DNA from: Paeniglutamicibacter sulfureus
GTDB taxonomy: Bacteria > Actinomycetota > Actinomycetes > Actinomycetales > Micrococcaceae
DNA: 64,000 bases
Reading direction: 5' to 3'
Assembly: GCF_039535115.1 (NCBI RefSeq)
Contig: NZ_BAAAWO010000001.1
Coordinates: 3,968,001 to 4,032,000 of the forward strand
In this document: piece after piece, positions 37,902-46,629 of the stretch
Layout of the letters: each line of letters opens with the position of its first letter
How positions within the stretch are numbered: position 1 is the stretch's first letter
Notes under the pieces: model-generated
Told to the model about the DNA's origin: nothing
The model's input: the letters and a program-made list of their open reading frames with translations, nothing else
Databases searched by the model: none
Position numbers and translations under genes: made by a program

Positions 37902-38182
37902 AATCCTGCTTATTGGGGGCATGACATAGCCCACATATGCCCTTTCGGCTATATGTAGGGATTTGATCGAGCCTGGGAAAAGTCCCGGAACGACGGGGCC
38001 AGGGGCGGATTGCCGCATGATCATGCACAGTCCATGCCCGAAAATGAATTCAGCTAATTGGTGTCAATGCGCAACGATCAGGCATTTCACATGCGTAGCA
38101 CGTAAGCTCTTGTAGATAGGAACCGAGATTTTCAGTTCTTGCGACTGAAACCGCCGCCCTAACCGTTTACCGGGAGTGACCC

Positions 38183-39298
38183 TTGAGTAGTATGAGTTCC
38201 ACTTTGACCCCCTCGGCCCCGGAACAACGTGTATCGCGTGGTTCGGCCGGAGCCAACAATTACCGCCACCTCAAAATCCGCGTTCGTGACGCTGGCCTGC
38301 TGGGCCGCCGCAAAGGCCACTACCTGGGGCTCATCAGCGTCCTTGTGGCCATGCTTGGCGGAGCCGTCACCGGTTTTGTTCTGCTAGGGGACAGTTGGTA
38401 CCAGCTGCTCATTGCCGCTGCCGTTGGTGTCATCCTGACCCAGTTCGCATTTCTTGCCCATGAGGCCTCGCACCGCCAGATCCTGACCTCGGGCCCGGCC
38501 AATGACAGGATCGGCCGCTTTCTGGCCAACTTCGTGGTGGGCATCAGCTACCAGTGGTGGATGAACAAGCACAACAAGCACCATGCCATGCCCAACACGG
38601 TCGGCAAGGATCCGGATATCGAGTGGGACACCATTTCGTTCCAGACGGAGGACGCCCAGAAGCAGAAGGGGTTCCTGAAATGGATCACCGAGCGCCAGGG
38701 CTACCTGTTCTTCCCGCTGCTGACCCTTGAGGGTTTCAACCTGCATATGCGTTCCATGATCTATTTGTTCACGAGCGAGCGAGTCAAGGATCGCAGGCGC
38801 GAGATCATCTCCATCATCATCCGGTTGTCCCTTTATGTGGCGGCCATTTACATCTTCCTCCCGGTGGGCATCGCCTCGGCCTTCATTGGCGTTCAGCTTG
38901 CCGTCTTTGGTGTGTACATGGGTGCCTCGTTCGCTCCGAACCACAAGGGCATGCCGCTGATTCCCAAGGAGTCGCGCATCGACTTCTTCTCACGCCAGGT
39001 ATTGACCAGCCGCAACGTCATGGCCCGTACGACCTTTGGCAACCGCGTCCTTTCACACGTCTTCGGCGGCTTGAACTACCAGGTCGAGCACCACCTGTTC
39101 CCGTCAATGCCCCGCGCCAACCTCGCGGGCGTGGCTGCGATCGTGCGCGAATACTGCCACGAGCTCAAGGTCCCCTACACGGTCACCTCGGTCTCCCAGT
39201 CCTACGCCCAGGTCATCACGTACCTGAACAAGGTCGGCCTCTCGGCGCGCGACCCCTTTGACTGCCCGATGGTTGGCGAGTTCCGCCCCTACAAGTAG
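38183..39298 (+). CDS. Membrane fatty acid desaturase
   Basis: A di-iron acyl desaturase that introduces a double bond into membrane lipids or acyl-CoA, adjusting fluidity (e.g. in cold). 371 residues. The three histidine boxes are intact: HEASH (93-97), HNKHH (130-134) and QVEHH (300-304). The last, with Q in place of the first H, is typical of front-end/linoleoyl-type desaturases. Four membrane helices form two pairs, 48-90 and 205-250. The start is probably TTG 38183, since GGGAG lies six bases before it; the ATG three codons later has poorer spacing. Monocistronic, with terminator downstream. Confidence 0.92.
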   Translation: MSSMSSTLTPSAPEQRVSRGSAGANNYRHLKIRVRDAGLLGRRKGHYLGLISVLVAMLGGAVTGFVLLGDSWYQLLIAAAVGVILTQFAFLAHEASHRQILTSGPANDRIGRFLANFVVGISYQWWMNKHNKHHAMPNTVGKDPDIEWDTISFQTEDAQKQKGFLKWITERQGYLFFPLLTLEGFNLHMRSMIYLFTSERVKDRRREIISIIIRLSLYVAAIYIFLPVGIASAFIGVQLAVFGVYMGASFAPNHKGMPLIPKESRIDFFSRQVLTSRNVMARTTFGNRVLSHVFGGLNYQVEHHLFPSMPRANLAGVAAIVREYCHELKVPYTVTSVSQSYAQVITYLNKVGLSARDPFDCPMVGEFRPYK

Positions 39299-39354
39299 GC
39301 GGATACTGACGTCGTCGAGAGATTGCTCGGCTTGGCGGCCCTCACTGAATACTT

Positions 39355-39398
39355 CGCATTGCCCCCGGATCCGATTGATCGGCTCCGGGGGCAATGCG
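39355..39398 (+). terminator. Terminator after the desaturase gene
   Basis: CGCATTGCCCCCGGA (39355-39369) pairs with TCCGGGGGCAATGCG (39384-39398), a 15-bp stem, followed by TTTGTTGGGG. Confidence 0.8.
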
Positions 39399-39822
39399 TT
39401 TGTTGGGGTGCGGTCTTCTTGCGGCCTGTAAAACGGATTCGTCACGGCTTTTCGGGATCGGCCGGCTGCGGCGCTCCAAGCATGCCGGATAGGCAAGCAG
39501 ATGAGCCCTACCCGCTAGATACCGTTGTGACCGGCTGTCGTTTGGCATTGCGGTGCTTGCACCGTGGATTGAACCCAACGGCCGTGCCTGAAGCGATATG
39601 CAGGTCCAGCGCTTGCCCTTGATTAGTCAGGCCGGCCGGAAACCGGGCGGATCAGGCTCTGGCCAATACTTCGGACTCGAGGACGGTGACGAAGCCATCT
39701 CGATTTCGCTTGGAAGGCCGCGCTTGGAACGCCGCGATGCCGCTCCCCGGCATGGAGCTGAACCTGCTGGCTATTTACGAGGCAGTCGCGTTCCGAGCTT
39801 CACTGCATGGATCCAATCGAAA
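39399..39822. other. Gene-poor interval
   Basis: About 420 bases. Several short frames on both strands exist, none with consistent codon bias or a familiar product. A fragment around 39598-39740 looks weakly coding in one frame, but I cannot support it. Confidence 0.35.
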
Positions 39823-39869
39823 AATGGTCGGTGTCCGACTCCCAGATAGGGAGGGGGACACCGACCATT
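39823..39869 (-). terminator. Terminator of the MHS transporter gene
   Basis: AATGGTCGGTGTCC (39823-39836) pairs with GGACACCGACCATT (39856-39869). It lies 52 bases past the stop of the minus-strand transporter. Confidence 0.7.
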
Positions 39870-39920
39870 CGTGTCTGGCGGTGGGACCCGCGGAGCGCGG
39901 GGATACTTGTCTTCGGTCCG

Positions 39921-41321
39921 CTACTTGACCGGAACGGCCGGAGACTCGAGTGCCGGGCGGCGCTTGTCGAAGATCGTGGCACCGATTTCCTGCTCGGCCT
40001 GGTTGTTGATCGAGAGGTCGATTCCCTTGCGGTCACGCAGCAAGGACACCGCCGTGAGTGAAATCAGGGTCATGCACGAGAGATAGATCGACACCGACGT
40101 GGTCGTGCCGGTTGCCTGGACCAGGGCCGTGGCAATCATCGGGGCGAACGCGCCGCCGATGATGGCGCCCAGGGCGTAGGAAATGGACACGCCGGAGAAT
40201 CGCACCGATGCCGGGAACAGCTCGGAGTACAGGGCCGCCTGCGGGCCGTAACCCAGGCCCAAACCGACGGCGAAGAGCGCGAAGGCCAGGTACAGCATGG
40301 GCAGCGAGGCGGAGTTGATGAGCCAGAACAACGGGAAGACGCACAGGGCCTGGGACGTGAAGCCGATCTGGTAGGTCCGCTTGCGCCCGATCGTGTCGGC
40401 CAGGTAGCCCGAAAGCAGCGTGAAGATGAACCACATGGCCGCGGCGAAGGCGACGGCAACCAGGACGTCGGTGCGCTCGAAGCCGATCGGTCCCTCGGGA
40501 TTGGTGGTGTAGGCCTGCAGGAACCCGCCGGTGGTCATGTATCCGGCGGCGTTGTTGCCGGCGAACACCAGGGCGGCCAGGATGACGAGGAGCCAGTGCT
40601 TGCGGAAGAGCTCCACGATCGGGACCTTGGTCTGCTGCTTCTTGGCGGCGATTTCCTCGAAGATCGGGGATTCGTCCACCGCGCGGCGCACCAGAAAGCC
40701 AACGACGATCAGCACAATGCTCAAGAGGAACGGCACACGCCAGCCCCACTGCAGGAACTGCTCACCGGGGGAGATGACGCCGGTCATCAGTGCCATGACG
40801 CCGGAGGCCAGGAGCATGCCCAGCGGGACACCGAGCTGCGGGAAGGCCCCGGCGCGGCCGCGGCGGTCCTTGGGTGCGTGCTCGACGGCCATAAGGACCG
40901 CGCCTCCCCACTCGCCGCCGGCGGAGATGCCCTGCAGGATGCGCAACAGCAGCAGCATGATCGGAGCCATGACCCCGGCCGTGGCGTAGGTCGGCAGCAC
41001 GCCGATCAGGGTTGTTGCAGCACCCATGAGGATCAGGGTGATCACCAGCATGGCGCGGCGGCCGATCTTGTCCCCGAAGTGGCCGGCCAGGAAGGCGCCG
41101 AGCGGACGGAAGAGGAAGGAGATGCCCACCGAGGCGAAGGAGAGCAACAGGCCGATCTGTGCACCGGCCGGCTTGAAGAACAGCTCGGCGAAGATCAGGC
41201 CCGCAGCCGTGGCATAGATGAAGAAGTCGTACCACTCGATGGTGGTGCCGATGATCGTGGCAAAGGCCACCCGGCGCTGGTTGGCGCGCTGGGCCGGCGT
41301 CTGGCTATGGGCAATGCTCAT
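39921..41321 (-). CDS. MHS-family MFS transporter (metabolite:H+ symporter)
   Basis: A 466-residue proton symporter with about 12 membrane segments. The MHS signature is clear: VAFATIIGTTIEWYDFFIYATAAGLIF in helix 1, FRPLGAFLAGHFGDKIGRRAMLVITLILMG (motif A), LLRILQGISAGGEWGGAVLMAVEHAP, and a second motif A, GYLADTIGRKRTYQIG. Family members import shikimate, dicarboxylates, aromatic acids or betaines. It is divergent from a LysR regulator (41492), whose paralogue controls the neighbouring P450 operon. This suggests the transporter brings in the substrate or precursor used by that operon. Confidence 0.92.
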   Translation of the reverse strand: MSIAHSQTPAQRANQRRVAFATIIGTTIEWYDFFIYATAAGLIFAELFFKPAGAQIGLLLSFASVGISFLFRPLGAFLAGHFGDKIGRRAMLVITLILMGAATTLIGVLPTYATAGVMAPIMLLLLRILQGISAGGEWGGAVLMAVEHAPKDRRGRAGAFPQLGVPLGMLLASGVMALMTGVISPGEQFLQWGWRVPFLLSIVLIVVGFLVRRAVDESPIFEEIAAKKQQTKVPIVELFRKHWLLVILAALVFAGNNAAGYMTTGGFLQAYTTNPEGPIGFERTDVLVAVAFAAAMWFIFTLLSGYLADTIGRKRTYQIGFTSQALCVFPLFWLINSASLPMLYLAFALFAVGLGLGYGPQAALYSELFPASVRFSGVSISYALGAIIGGAFAPMIATALVQATGTTTSVSIYLSCMTLISLTAVSLLRDRKGIDLSINNQAEQEIGATIFDKRRPALESPAVPVK

Positions 41322-41442
41322 GGTGCTCCTCTTTGAGCGGACTGCTCGGACTGGCTCGACTCGGTCATTGGTGCCCCGGGACTGCCTGTGGCAATCCGGA
41401 TTTTGTATGCCAGGTCACGAACCAGTGTTGCAGGCCACATAG

Positions 41443-41459
41443 ATTGAGTAAACTTCAAT
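41443..41459. promoter_or_regulatory. Inverted repeat in the MHS/LysR divergent promoter
   Basis: ATTGA-N7-TCAAT (41443-41447 and 41455-41459) is centred 41 bases upstream of the lysR start. It is a plausible LysR-binding site in the AT-rich spacer. The family's T-N11-A core is not exact. Confidence 0.4.
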
Positions 41460-41491
41460 TAGTTGTATAACATTATTGATTGGACTGAAGA

Positions 41492-42409
41492 ATGGCCCGC
41501 TTCTCCCTGCGCCAGCTTGAACTGCTGGCCGAACTTCCTCGGCATTCAACCCTGGGGTCGGCTGCGACCGAACTGAACATCTCGGAATCGGCGCTTTCCC
41601 AGGCGATCACCGCAGTCGAGAAGATCGCCGGGGAACAACTCTGCGTCCGGCGCAAGTCCCATGGGGTGCGCATGACCCCGGCCGGCCAGTACTTTGCGGC
41701 CAAGGCTGCGCGTATCGTTGCAGATTCAGAGGAACTGGCCGAATCCTTTCCCCGCTCCGATGGAGCCCTGCGCGGTCCGGTGTCCATTGGGTGCTTCGCG
41801 TCCTTTGCCAGCCACGTGGTGCCCTCGATGCTCGAAGGCTTTCGCACCCTGCATCCGGGCATCGACGTGACGGTGCGCGTCGGCACCCACGATGACCTGC
41901 TCCCGGCCCTGGAGAACGGTGAGCTGGATCTGGCTCTGGTCTATGACCTGTTGCTGCCCACCGGATTCGCCAAGCGCGTCATCTATGAGACGCGGCTCGA
42001 AGTGGTGTTGCACCCGGAGCACCCGCTGGCCGCCAAGGACTCGATCACGCTGACGGAGCTGGAGGACGAACCGCTGATCAACTACGAATCCAGTCCAAGC
42101 ACCGAAAACACCCGCAGGCTCTTTGCCGAGGCTGGGCTCCATCCCAACGTCGCCTATTCACTGCCGCAGGTGGTGCTGGTCAATGCCATGGTGGGACGCG
42201 GCCTGGGCTACGGGCTGCTGTATGCACGGCCCAATAATCCGCCGCACACGCTGGACGGTTTGCCGGTGGCCATCAGGGACCTCGAGCCGCCGAATAGCCC
42301 GAGTGCGGTCGTGGCCATCTGGCCACGCAACTCCACGCCCGGACCCCGGGCCGAGGCCCTGCTGGAACATTGCATTGCCGCGATGGACGGGGCCTGGGGC
42401 CGGGTCTGA
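41492..42409 (+). CDS. LysR-family regulator (divergent from the MHS transporter)
   Basis: A 305-residue LysR-type regulator. The N-terminal winged HTH is at residues 3-62 (FSLRQLELLAELPRHSTLGSAATELNISESALSQAITAVEKIAGEQLCVRR). The periplasmic-binding-like effector domain contains GPVSIGCFASFASHVVPSMLEGF and LENGELDLALVYDLLLPTGF. Distance and sequence suggest it activates the divergent transporter. It is clearly paralogous to the regulator at 45471 (shared ELDLA-x-Y-DL and R-K-x-HGV-x-x-TP-x-GQY). It ends 11 bases before the convergent ferredoxin reductase. Confidence 0.92.
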   Translation: MARFSLRQLELLAELPRHSTLGSAATELNISESALSQAITAVEKIAGEQLCVRRKSHGVRMTPAGQYFAAKAARIVADSEELAESFPRSDGALRGPVSIGCFASFASHVVPSMLEGFRTLHPGIDVTVRVGTHDDLLPALENGELDLALVYDLLLPTGFAKRVIYETRLEVVLHPEHPLAAKDSITLTELEDEPLINYESSPSTENTRRLFAEAGLHPNVAYSLPQVVLVNAMVGRGLGYGLLYARPNNPPHTLDGLPVAIRDLEPPNSPSAVVAIWPRNSTPGPRAEALLEHCIAAMDGAWGRV

Positions 42410-42420
42410 GGCATGGCGGC

Positions 42421-43668
42421 TCATGCCGGTATCGGGATGCATGTCTTGGCCAGGGCCTTGAGGCTGAATCCCGGATCGGCAAGGGTCTCGGCGTCCAGCG
42501 TGATGCCCCGGCCCACGAGCCTGCGAGCGGCAATGTGGTCGGCAGGGCTGTTGACCGATTCCACTGCCGCCAGCACACCATCGCGCAGCAGCGCAATGGA
42601 AAACTTGCCACCGGACGGGTCCCCAAGTACCACCGGCTCGTCTCCGGGATCCGAGATGCCGGCGATCTGCAGGCGGATGCTGCCCTGGGTGCTCCAGAAC
42701 CACGGCGTCTCGGCGTAGTGGGTGTGGTGCCCCATAATGCTGCGGGCGGCATGGCGACCGTGGTCGGTGGCGTTTTGGACCGATTCGAGTCGGGTGCGGG
42801 AACCGGTGTGGGCGTTGGGGAAGGAAGCGCAGTCGCCGACGGCCAACACGCCATCCGCGTTGGTGCGCAGCGCAGAGTCCACCAGGATCCCGTTGTCGGT
42901 GGCCAGCCCGGCCGTCTCGGCAAGTTCGGTGCGCGGTAGCACGCCCACCCCGTAGAGCACCAGGTCCGCCGGGTAGCGTCCGCCGCCAGTGGATTCGACG
43001 ATCAATCCGTTTCCGTCCCGGTGGATGGAGGACACTCCCTCGTTCAGTCGCAGCTCGATGCCGTCGGCCCTGTGCCGGGCGGCAAACCACTCCGAGGCGG
43101 TCGCCGAGAGCGCTCGTCCCATGGGGCGCGGCGCGAATTCGAGCACCGTGACTTCAAGCCCGCGGGCCCGTGCAGCCGCCGCGAATTCCAGACCGATGAA
43201 GCCGGCCCCAATCACCACCACCCTGCGCGCGTCGGACAGTGCACGCTGCAGGTCTTGCGCGTCGTCGAGAGTTCGCAGGGCATGGACACCCGGGAGGGTT
43301 GCGCCCGGGCAGGGCAAGGGCCGGTTGGCGGCGCCGGTGGCAAAGACCACATGCGTATAGCGAAGTGTGGTGCCGTCAGCCAAGGAAATGTTCCGCGCCT
43401 CGGTGTCCACCGCTGTGGCGGCGGAGGCGTGCAGCGTGATCTCCTTGGCGGTGAAGAAGTCCGGCCCGCGCAACGGCAGGGGAGCGGCGGGCGAATCGAC
43501 ACCCAGATAGTCCTTGGACAGCGGCGGGCGTTGGTAGGGAAATGCCACCTCGTCGTTGAGGATGGTGATTGCCCCGTCGAAGCCCTCGGCGCGCAGGGAA
43601 TCGGCGACCTGGATGCCTGCCTGCCCGGCGCCGATGACGACGGTGTGTTCGGTGTTGTTGTCTTCCAT
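42421..43668 (-). CDS. Ferredoxin reductase of the P450 system
   Basis: An FAD/NADH-dependent reductase (putidaredoxin/rhodocoxin reductase type) passing electrons from NAD(P)H to the adjacent 2Fe-2S ferredoxin. 415 residues. FAD motif VVIGAGQAGIQVADSLR at residue 10, FPYQRPPLSKDYL, NAD motif VVVIGAGFIGLEFAAAA at about 150, and the FAD-binding GVLAVGDCASF near 285. It starts five bases after the ferredoxin stop, so the P450-ferredoxin-reductase genes form one operon on the minus strand. Confidence 0.92.
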   Translation of the reverse strand: MEDNNTEHTVVIGAGQAGIQVADSLRAEGFDGAITILNDEVAFPYQRPPLSKDYLGVDSPAAPLPLRGPDFFTAKEITLHASAATAVDTEARNISLADGTTLRYTHVVFATGAANRPLPCPGATLPGVHALRTLDDAQDLQRALSDARRVVVIGAGFIGLEFAAAARARGLEVTVLEFAPRPMGRALSATASEWFAARHRADGIELRLNEGVSSIHRDGNGLIVESTGGGRYPADLVLYGVGVLPRTELAETAGLATDNGILVDSALRTNADGVLAVGDCASFPNAHTGSRTRLESVQNATDHGRHAARSIMGHHTHYAETPWFWSTQGSIRLQIAGISDPGDEPVVLGDPSGGKFSIALLRDGVLAAVESVNSPADHIAARRLVGRGITLDAETLADPGFSLKALAKTCIPIPA

Positions 43669-43673
43669 GGCGC

Positions 43674-43997
43674 TTACACCTGGTCCGAGGGAACGTCGAC
43701 GACGATGCTGGCCAGTGAACCGGACATCTTGACCTGGCATCCCAGGCGCGAGGCATCGGTGCGCTCGGCGGTGGTGCAGTCGAGCATTTCGTCTTCGTCG
43801 TCGCTGACGGAGGGCAGCTCGGAAGCGAATTCGGGGCGGACGTAGACATGGCAGGTGGCGCACATGGCCTGGCCGCCGCATTCCCCGACGATGCCTTCGA
43901 TGCCGTTGGTGACGGCGGCGCGCATGAGCGAGGTGCCTTCCTCGACGGTGACTTCGGTGGACTCGCCGGTTGCCTGGGCGAAGGTGATCGTGGGCAT
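43674..43997 (-). CDS. 2Fe-2S ferredoxin (putidaredoxin/rhodocoxin type)
   Basis: A 107-residue vertebrate-type/adrenodoxin-like ferredoxin that feeds electrons to the P450. The cluster ligands C40, C46 and C49 (GECGGQAMCATCHVYV) and C87 (LGCQVKMSG) follow the C-x5-C-x2-C...C pattern. ATG 43997 (MPTITFAQ) is the family start; the upstream extension is unconserved. 65 bases separate it from the P450 stop. Confidence 0.94.
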   Translation of the reverse strand: MPTITFAQATGESTEVTVEEGTSLMRAAVTNGIEGIVGECGGQAMCATCHVYVRPEFASELPSVSDDEDEMLDCTTAERTDASRLGCQVKMSGSLASIVVDVPSDQV

Positions 43998-44062
43998 GGG
44001 GGATGGTTCCTTTGGGTGGTCGAGAAATGTGGGGTCGGTGGAGTGTGGGCAGGCCGACGGGC

Positions 44063-45358
44063 CTAACCCCAGGTGACCGGCATCTTGGTCATGCCGCGGA
44101 AGACCCAACCGGCGTCGATGCTGGGAGCGGTGGGGTCCAGACGCAGGTCGGGGATGCGCTCCAGCAGTGCAGGCATGGCGATCTGGGCGACCTGGGCACG
44201 GGCGATCCAGGTCCCGGCACAGAAGTGCACGCCTCCGCCAAAACCAAGGTGCGGCTTCTTGGGGCGGAAGATGTTGAAGGACTCGGGATCCTCGAAGACC
44301 TCCGGATCGCGGTTGGCGGCTCCAAGAACCACGCCGAGCCGGGAACCCTTGGGCAGATGCACGCCTTCGAGCACGACGTCCTGGGTGGTTTCGCGGGGGT
44401 ACATGCCAATCGGGGCGACCCAGCGCACGGATTCCTCGAAGGCCACCGCATGCAGCTTGGCGTCGTTCTTCACGGCTTCCAGTTGCTCGGGGTGGTTCAG
44501 CAGGGCCCAGATGGTGGTGGCCAGGACGTCGCGTGGTTCGTTCAGTCCTCCGCCGATGGTCATTTTCAGGTTGGCGCGGATGGCCTCGAGCGGGATGGGC
44601 ATGGACGCCAGCCCGGAGAGCAGCGAGTGGTCGGGATTCTTGGCCAGGTAGGGGAGCATCTCGTCAATGGCGGCATCGACCTCTGCGGAGGATGCGGCGC
44701 TTTTGTCCCAGATCTCCGGGTCATCGGCGTAGTTTCCGGTTCCGTCGATCATGGTCTGGCTCCAGCGCTGCATGTCTTGTTGCGATGCGTTGTGGAATCC
44801 GCAGATCAACCGCAGGTTCTCCGCGGTGTAGGGAGCCGCGTAGTCCCAGACGAAGTCCGCGCCCGGACCCTTTGCGACCAGCTCGCTCAGGTACTTCTCG
44901 TGGTTGACAGCAAAGATCTCGTTCCAGTGCTTCTTGATGGTGCCGGGACGCAGCGTGGAGCCGTAGGAGTCCCGGTCCACCTGGTGCTTCGGGTTGTCCT
45001 TGCGCAGCATGGAATGGCCCATGGCGCGCTTCATCAGCGAGTTGTTTTCATCGGCGGAGAAGCGTTCCTCGTCCTGTTCGATTTCATGGCACGCGGCGTA
45101 GGACGTCACCATGTAGCGGTTGACCGCGGGGACCCAGTGGACGGGTGACTCCGAGCGCATGCGCTGGTAGATCGGAAACGGGTCGGCGTGCAGATCCGGG
45201 ATGGTCACCCAATCCGCCACGGGTGCTTCAACTCCGGTCATGGCTGCTGCAGGCGATGCGCCCGCCGCGGTTCCCCCTGCAGATTCCTCGACGGCCGATG
45301 AGGCACTGGTTGCGCCACTGAAGGGGCAAGTGGCGGTCGGGGTGTTCGATGCACTCAT
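44063..45358 (-). CDS. Cytochrome P450 (class I, three-component)
   Basis: A 431-residue soluble bacterial monooxygenase. Heme-binding loop LGFGGGVHFCAGTWIAR with C380 as thiolate ligand; ExxR at E309-R312; K-helix PRETTQDVVL after it. The I-helix reads MTIGGGLNEPRDVLATT, with N-E-P where most P450s have the acid-alcohol pair (D/E)-(T/S), so proton delivery probably differs. Such G-G-x-x-E-P variants occur in some aryl-ether demethylating P450s (GcoA/CYP255 type), as I recall. The first 40 residues are Ala/Ser/Thr-rich and likely disordered. It is divergent from a LysR regulator and followed by its own ferredoxin and reductase. The substrate is unknown. Confidence 0.93.
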   Translation of the reverse strand: MSASNTPTATCPFSGATSASSAVEESAGGTAAGASPAAAMTGVEAPVADWVTIPDLHADPFPIYQRMRSESPVHWVPAVNRYMVTSYAACHEIEQDEERFSADENNSLMKRAMGHSMLRKDNPKHQVDRDSYGSTLRPGTIKKHWNEIFAVNHEKYLSELVAKGPGADFVWDYAAPYTAENLRLICGFHNASQQDMQRWSQTMIDGTGNYADDPEIWDKSAASSAEVDAAIDEMLPYLAKNPDHSLLSGLASMPIPLEAIRANLKMTIGGGLNEPRDVLATTIWALLNHPEQLEAVKNDAKLHAVAFEESVRWVAPIGMYPRETTQDVVLEGVHLPKGSRLGVVLGAANRDPEVFEDPESFNIFRPKKPHLGFGGGVHFCAGTWIARAQVAQIAMPALLERIPDLRLDPTAPSIDAGWVFRGMTKMPVTWG

Positions 45359-45470
45359 GGCGGTGGACTCCTGTATGAAAGGTCGGCTGGTTTCCTCCAG
45401 TGTGAGCCACTGCATAACATCGGGTAAAGTACGAGTTCTAACGGTATATCCACGTTTTTAGCGAGGTATT

Positions 45471-46370
45471 GTGGCCCGGTACACATTGAGGCAGTTGGAA
45501 TGCTTTGTCGCCGTGGGGGAGCAGGGGTCCATTGCCGGGGCCGCGGCGGCATTGATGCTCTCACCGTCGGCGATCACCGGAGCACTGAACGAGCTGGAAC
45601 GCGCATTCAATGCGCAGTTGACGATCAGGCGGAAAGCCCACGGCGTCAGCCTGACCCCGTCGGGCCAGTACGTTCTGTCCCAGGCCCGGGGGCTGCTGCA
45701 TGCCGCCACGGACCTGCAGGTCATGGCAGCCGACGCTGGCAAAACCTTGCGGGGCAAGGTTGTCATCGGATGCTATTCGTCTTTGGCTCCCACGCTGTTG
45801 ACCGAGCTCATGGCGGAGTATGGAAACCGACACCCGGACGTGGAGCTGGATTTTTTCGCGGGAACCCAGCAGGAAATCCACGAGAAACTGCTTTCAGGCG
45901 AACTGGACCTGGCCATTGCCTACGATCTCACTGTTCCCCCGGGGCTGACCCGCAAACGGTTACGAGAAGCCGTGCCCGTTGTCGTGCTGCCGGCGGACCA
46001 CCCGCTCGCGGCACTGGATACGGTAGCGCTCGCCGAACTTGTCGACGAGCCCATGATCTTGCTTGACGTGAACCCGAGTCGCGAGAACACCGAGATGATG
46101 TTTTCCGCGGCTGAGCTGACACCTTGGATCCGCTTCCGCACCACCGACTTCGAGGTGACCCGTTCGATGGTCGCCCGTGGCATGGGGTATGCGATCCTGG
46201 TCCAGCGTCCGGCCGTAGACGTTTCCTACGAGGGGCGACCGTTGGTGGTTCGCCAGATCCATCCGGCCGTGCGCCACGTACCGATATCCATGGTTTGGAG
46301 CGAAGGGGTTCGGCTGTCCAGGAGCGCCGAGGCGATGCTCGAACTTTCACTCGAGTTGCACCGACGGTAG
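45471..46370 (+). CDS. LysR-family regulator (divergent from the P450 operon)
   Basis: A 299-residue LysR-type regulator with an N-terminal HTH (YTLRQLECFVAVGEQGSIAGAAAALMLSPSAITGALNELERAF) and an effector domain containing GKVVIGCYSSLAPTLLTELMAEY and LSGELDLAIAYDLTVPPGL. GTG 45471 has GCGAGG five bases upstream. The head-to-head arrangement with the P450 gene (112-bp spacer) fits substrate-responsive activation. It is paralogous to the LysR gene at 41492, so the two divergons may respond to related aromatic or acidic compounds. Confidence 0.92.
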   Translation: MARYTLRQLECFVAVGEQGSIAGAAAALMLSPSAITGALNELERAFNAQLTIRRKAHGVSLTPSGQYVLSQARGLLHAATDLQVMAADAGKTLRGKVVIGCYSSLAPTLLTELMAEYGNRHPDVELDFFAGTQQEIHEKLLSGELDLAIAYDLTVPPGLTRKRLREAVPVVVLPADHPLAALDTVALAELVDEPMILLDVNPSRENTEMMFSAAELTPWIRFRTTDFEVTRSMVARGMGYAILVQRPAVDVSYEGRPLVVRQIHPAVRHVPISMVWSEGVRLSRSAEAMLELSLELHRR

Positions 46371-46629
46371 CTGCGAACAGAGAACCTCGCCAAACGCGCC
46401 CACAACGCACCAGAGTGAGGAAAACCGATTGCCGGGGAGGACCTGGAACCGATACAGCAGCAAGAGTGAACGGGGAAACGATCCATGATTGCCTGGGTTT
46501 GAACTCCGAGGCCAGCCGTTGGTGCGCGCCCTTCCGCCGCCATTGTGTGCATTGGTCCGTCAAGGTCGAGACCCAATCCCTCCTCCTGGATTCCGGTGGA
46601 GGATTTACCAAAAAACGGGGTGGCCTGGA

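Noticed and set aside
37933..37956. ACATATGCC/GGCTATATGT inverted repeat after the SHOCT gene, considered as a riboswitch or second terminator
   Set aside because: Short, bulged and just downstream of a much stronger terminator; could be chance.
39355..39398. GC-rich hairpin considered as a tRNA-like element
   Set aside because: Simple 15-bp stem-loop without cloverleaf arms; a terminator explains it.
39598..39849. Plus-strand frame of 83 codons
   Set aside because: Weak coding signal only in its first half and it runs through the terminator of the MHS gene; not supportable.
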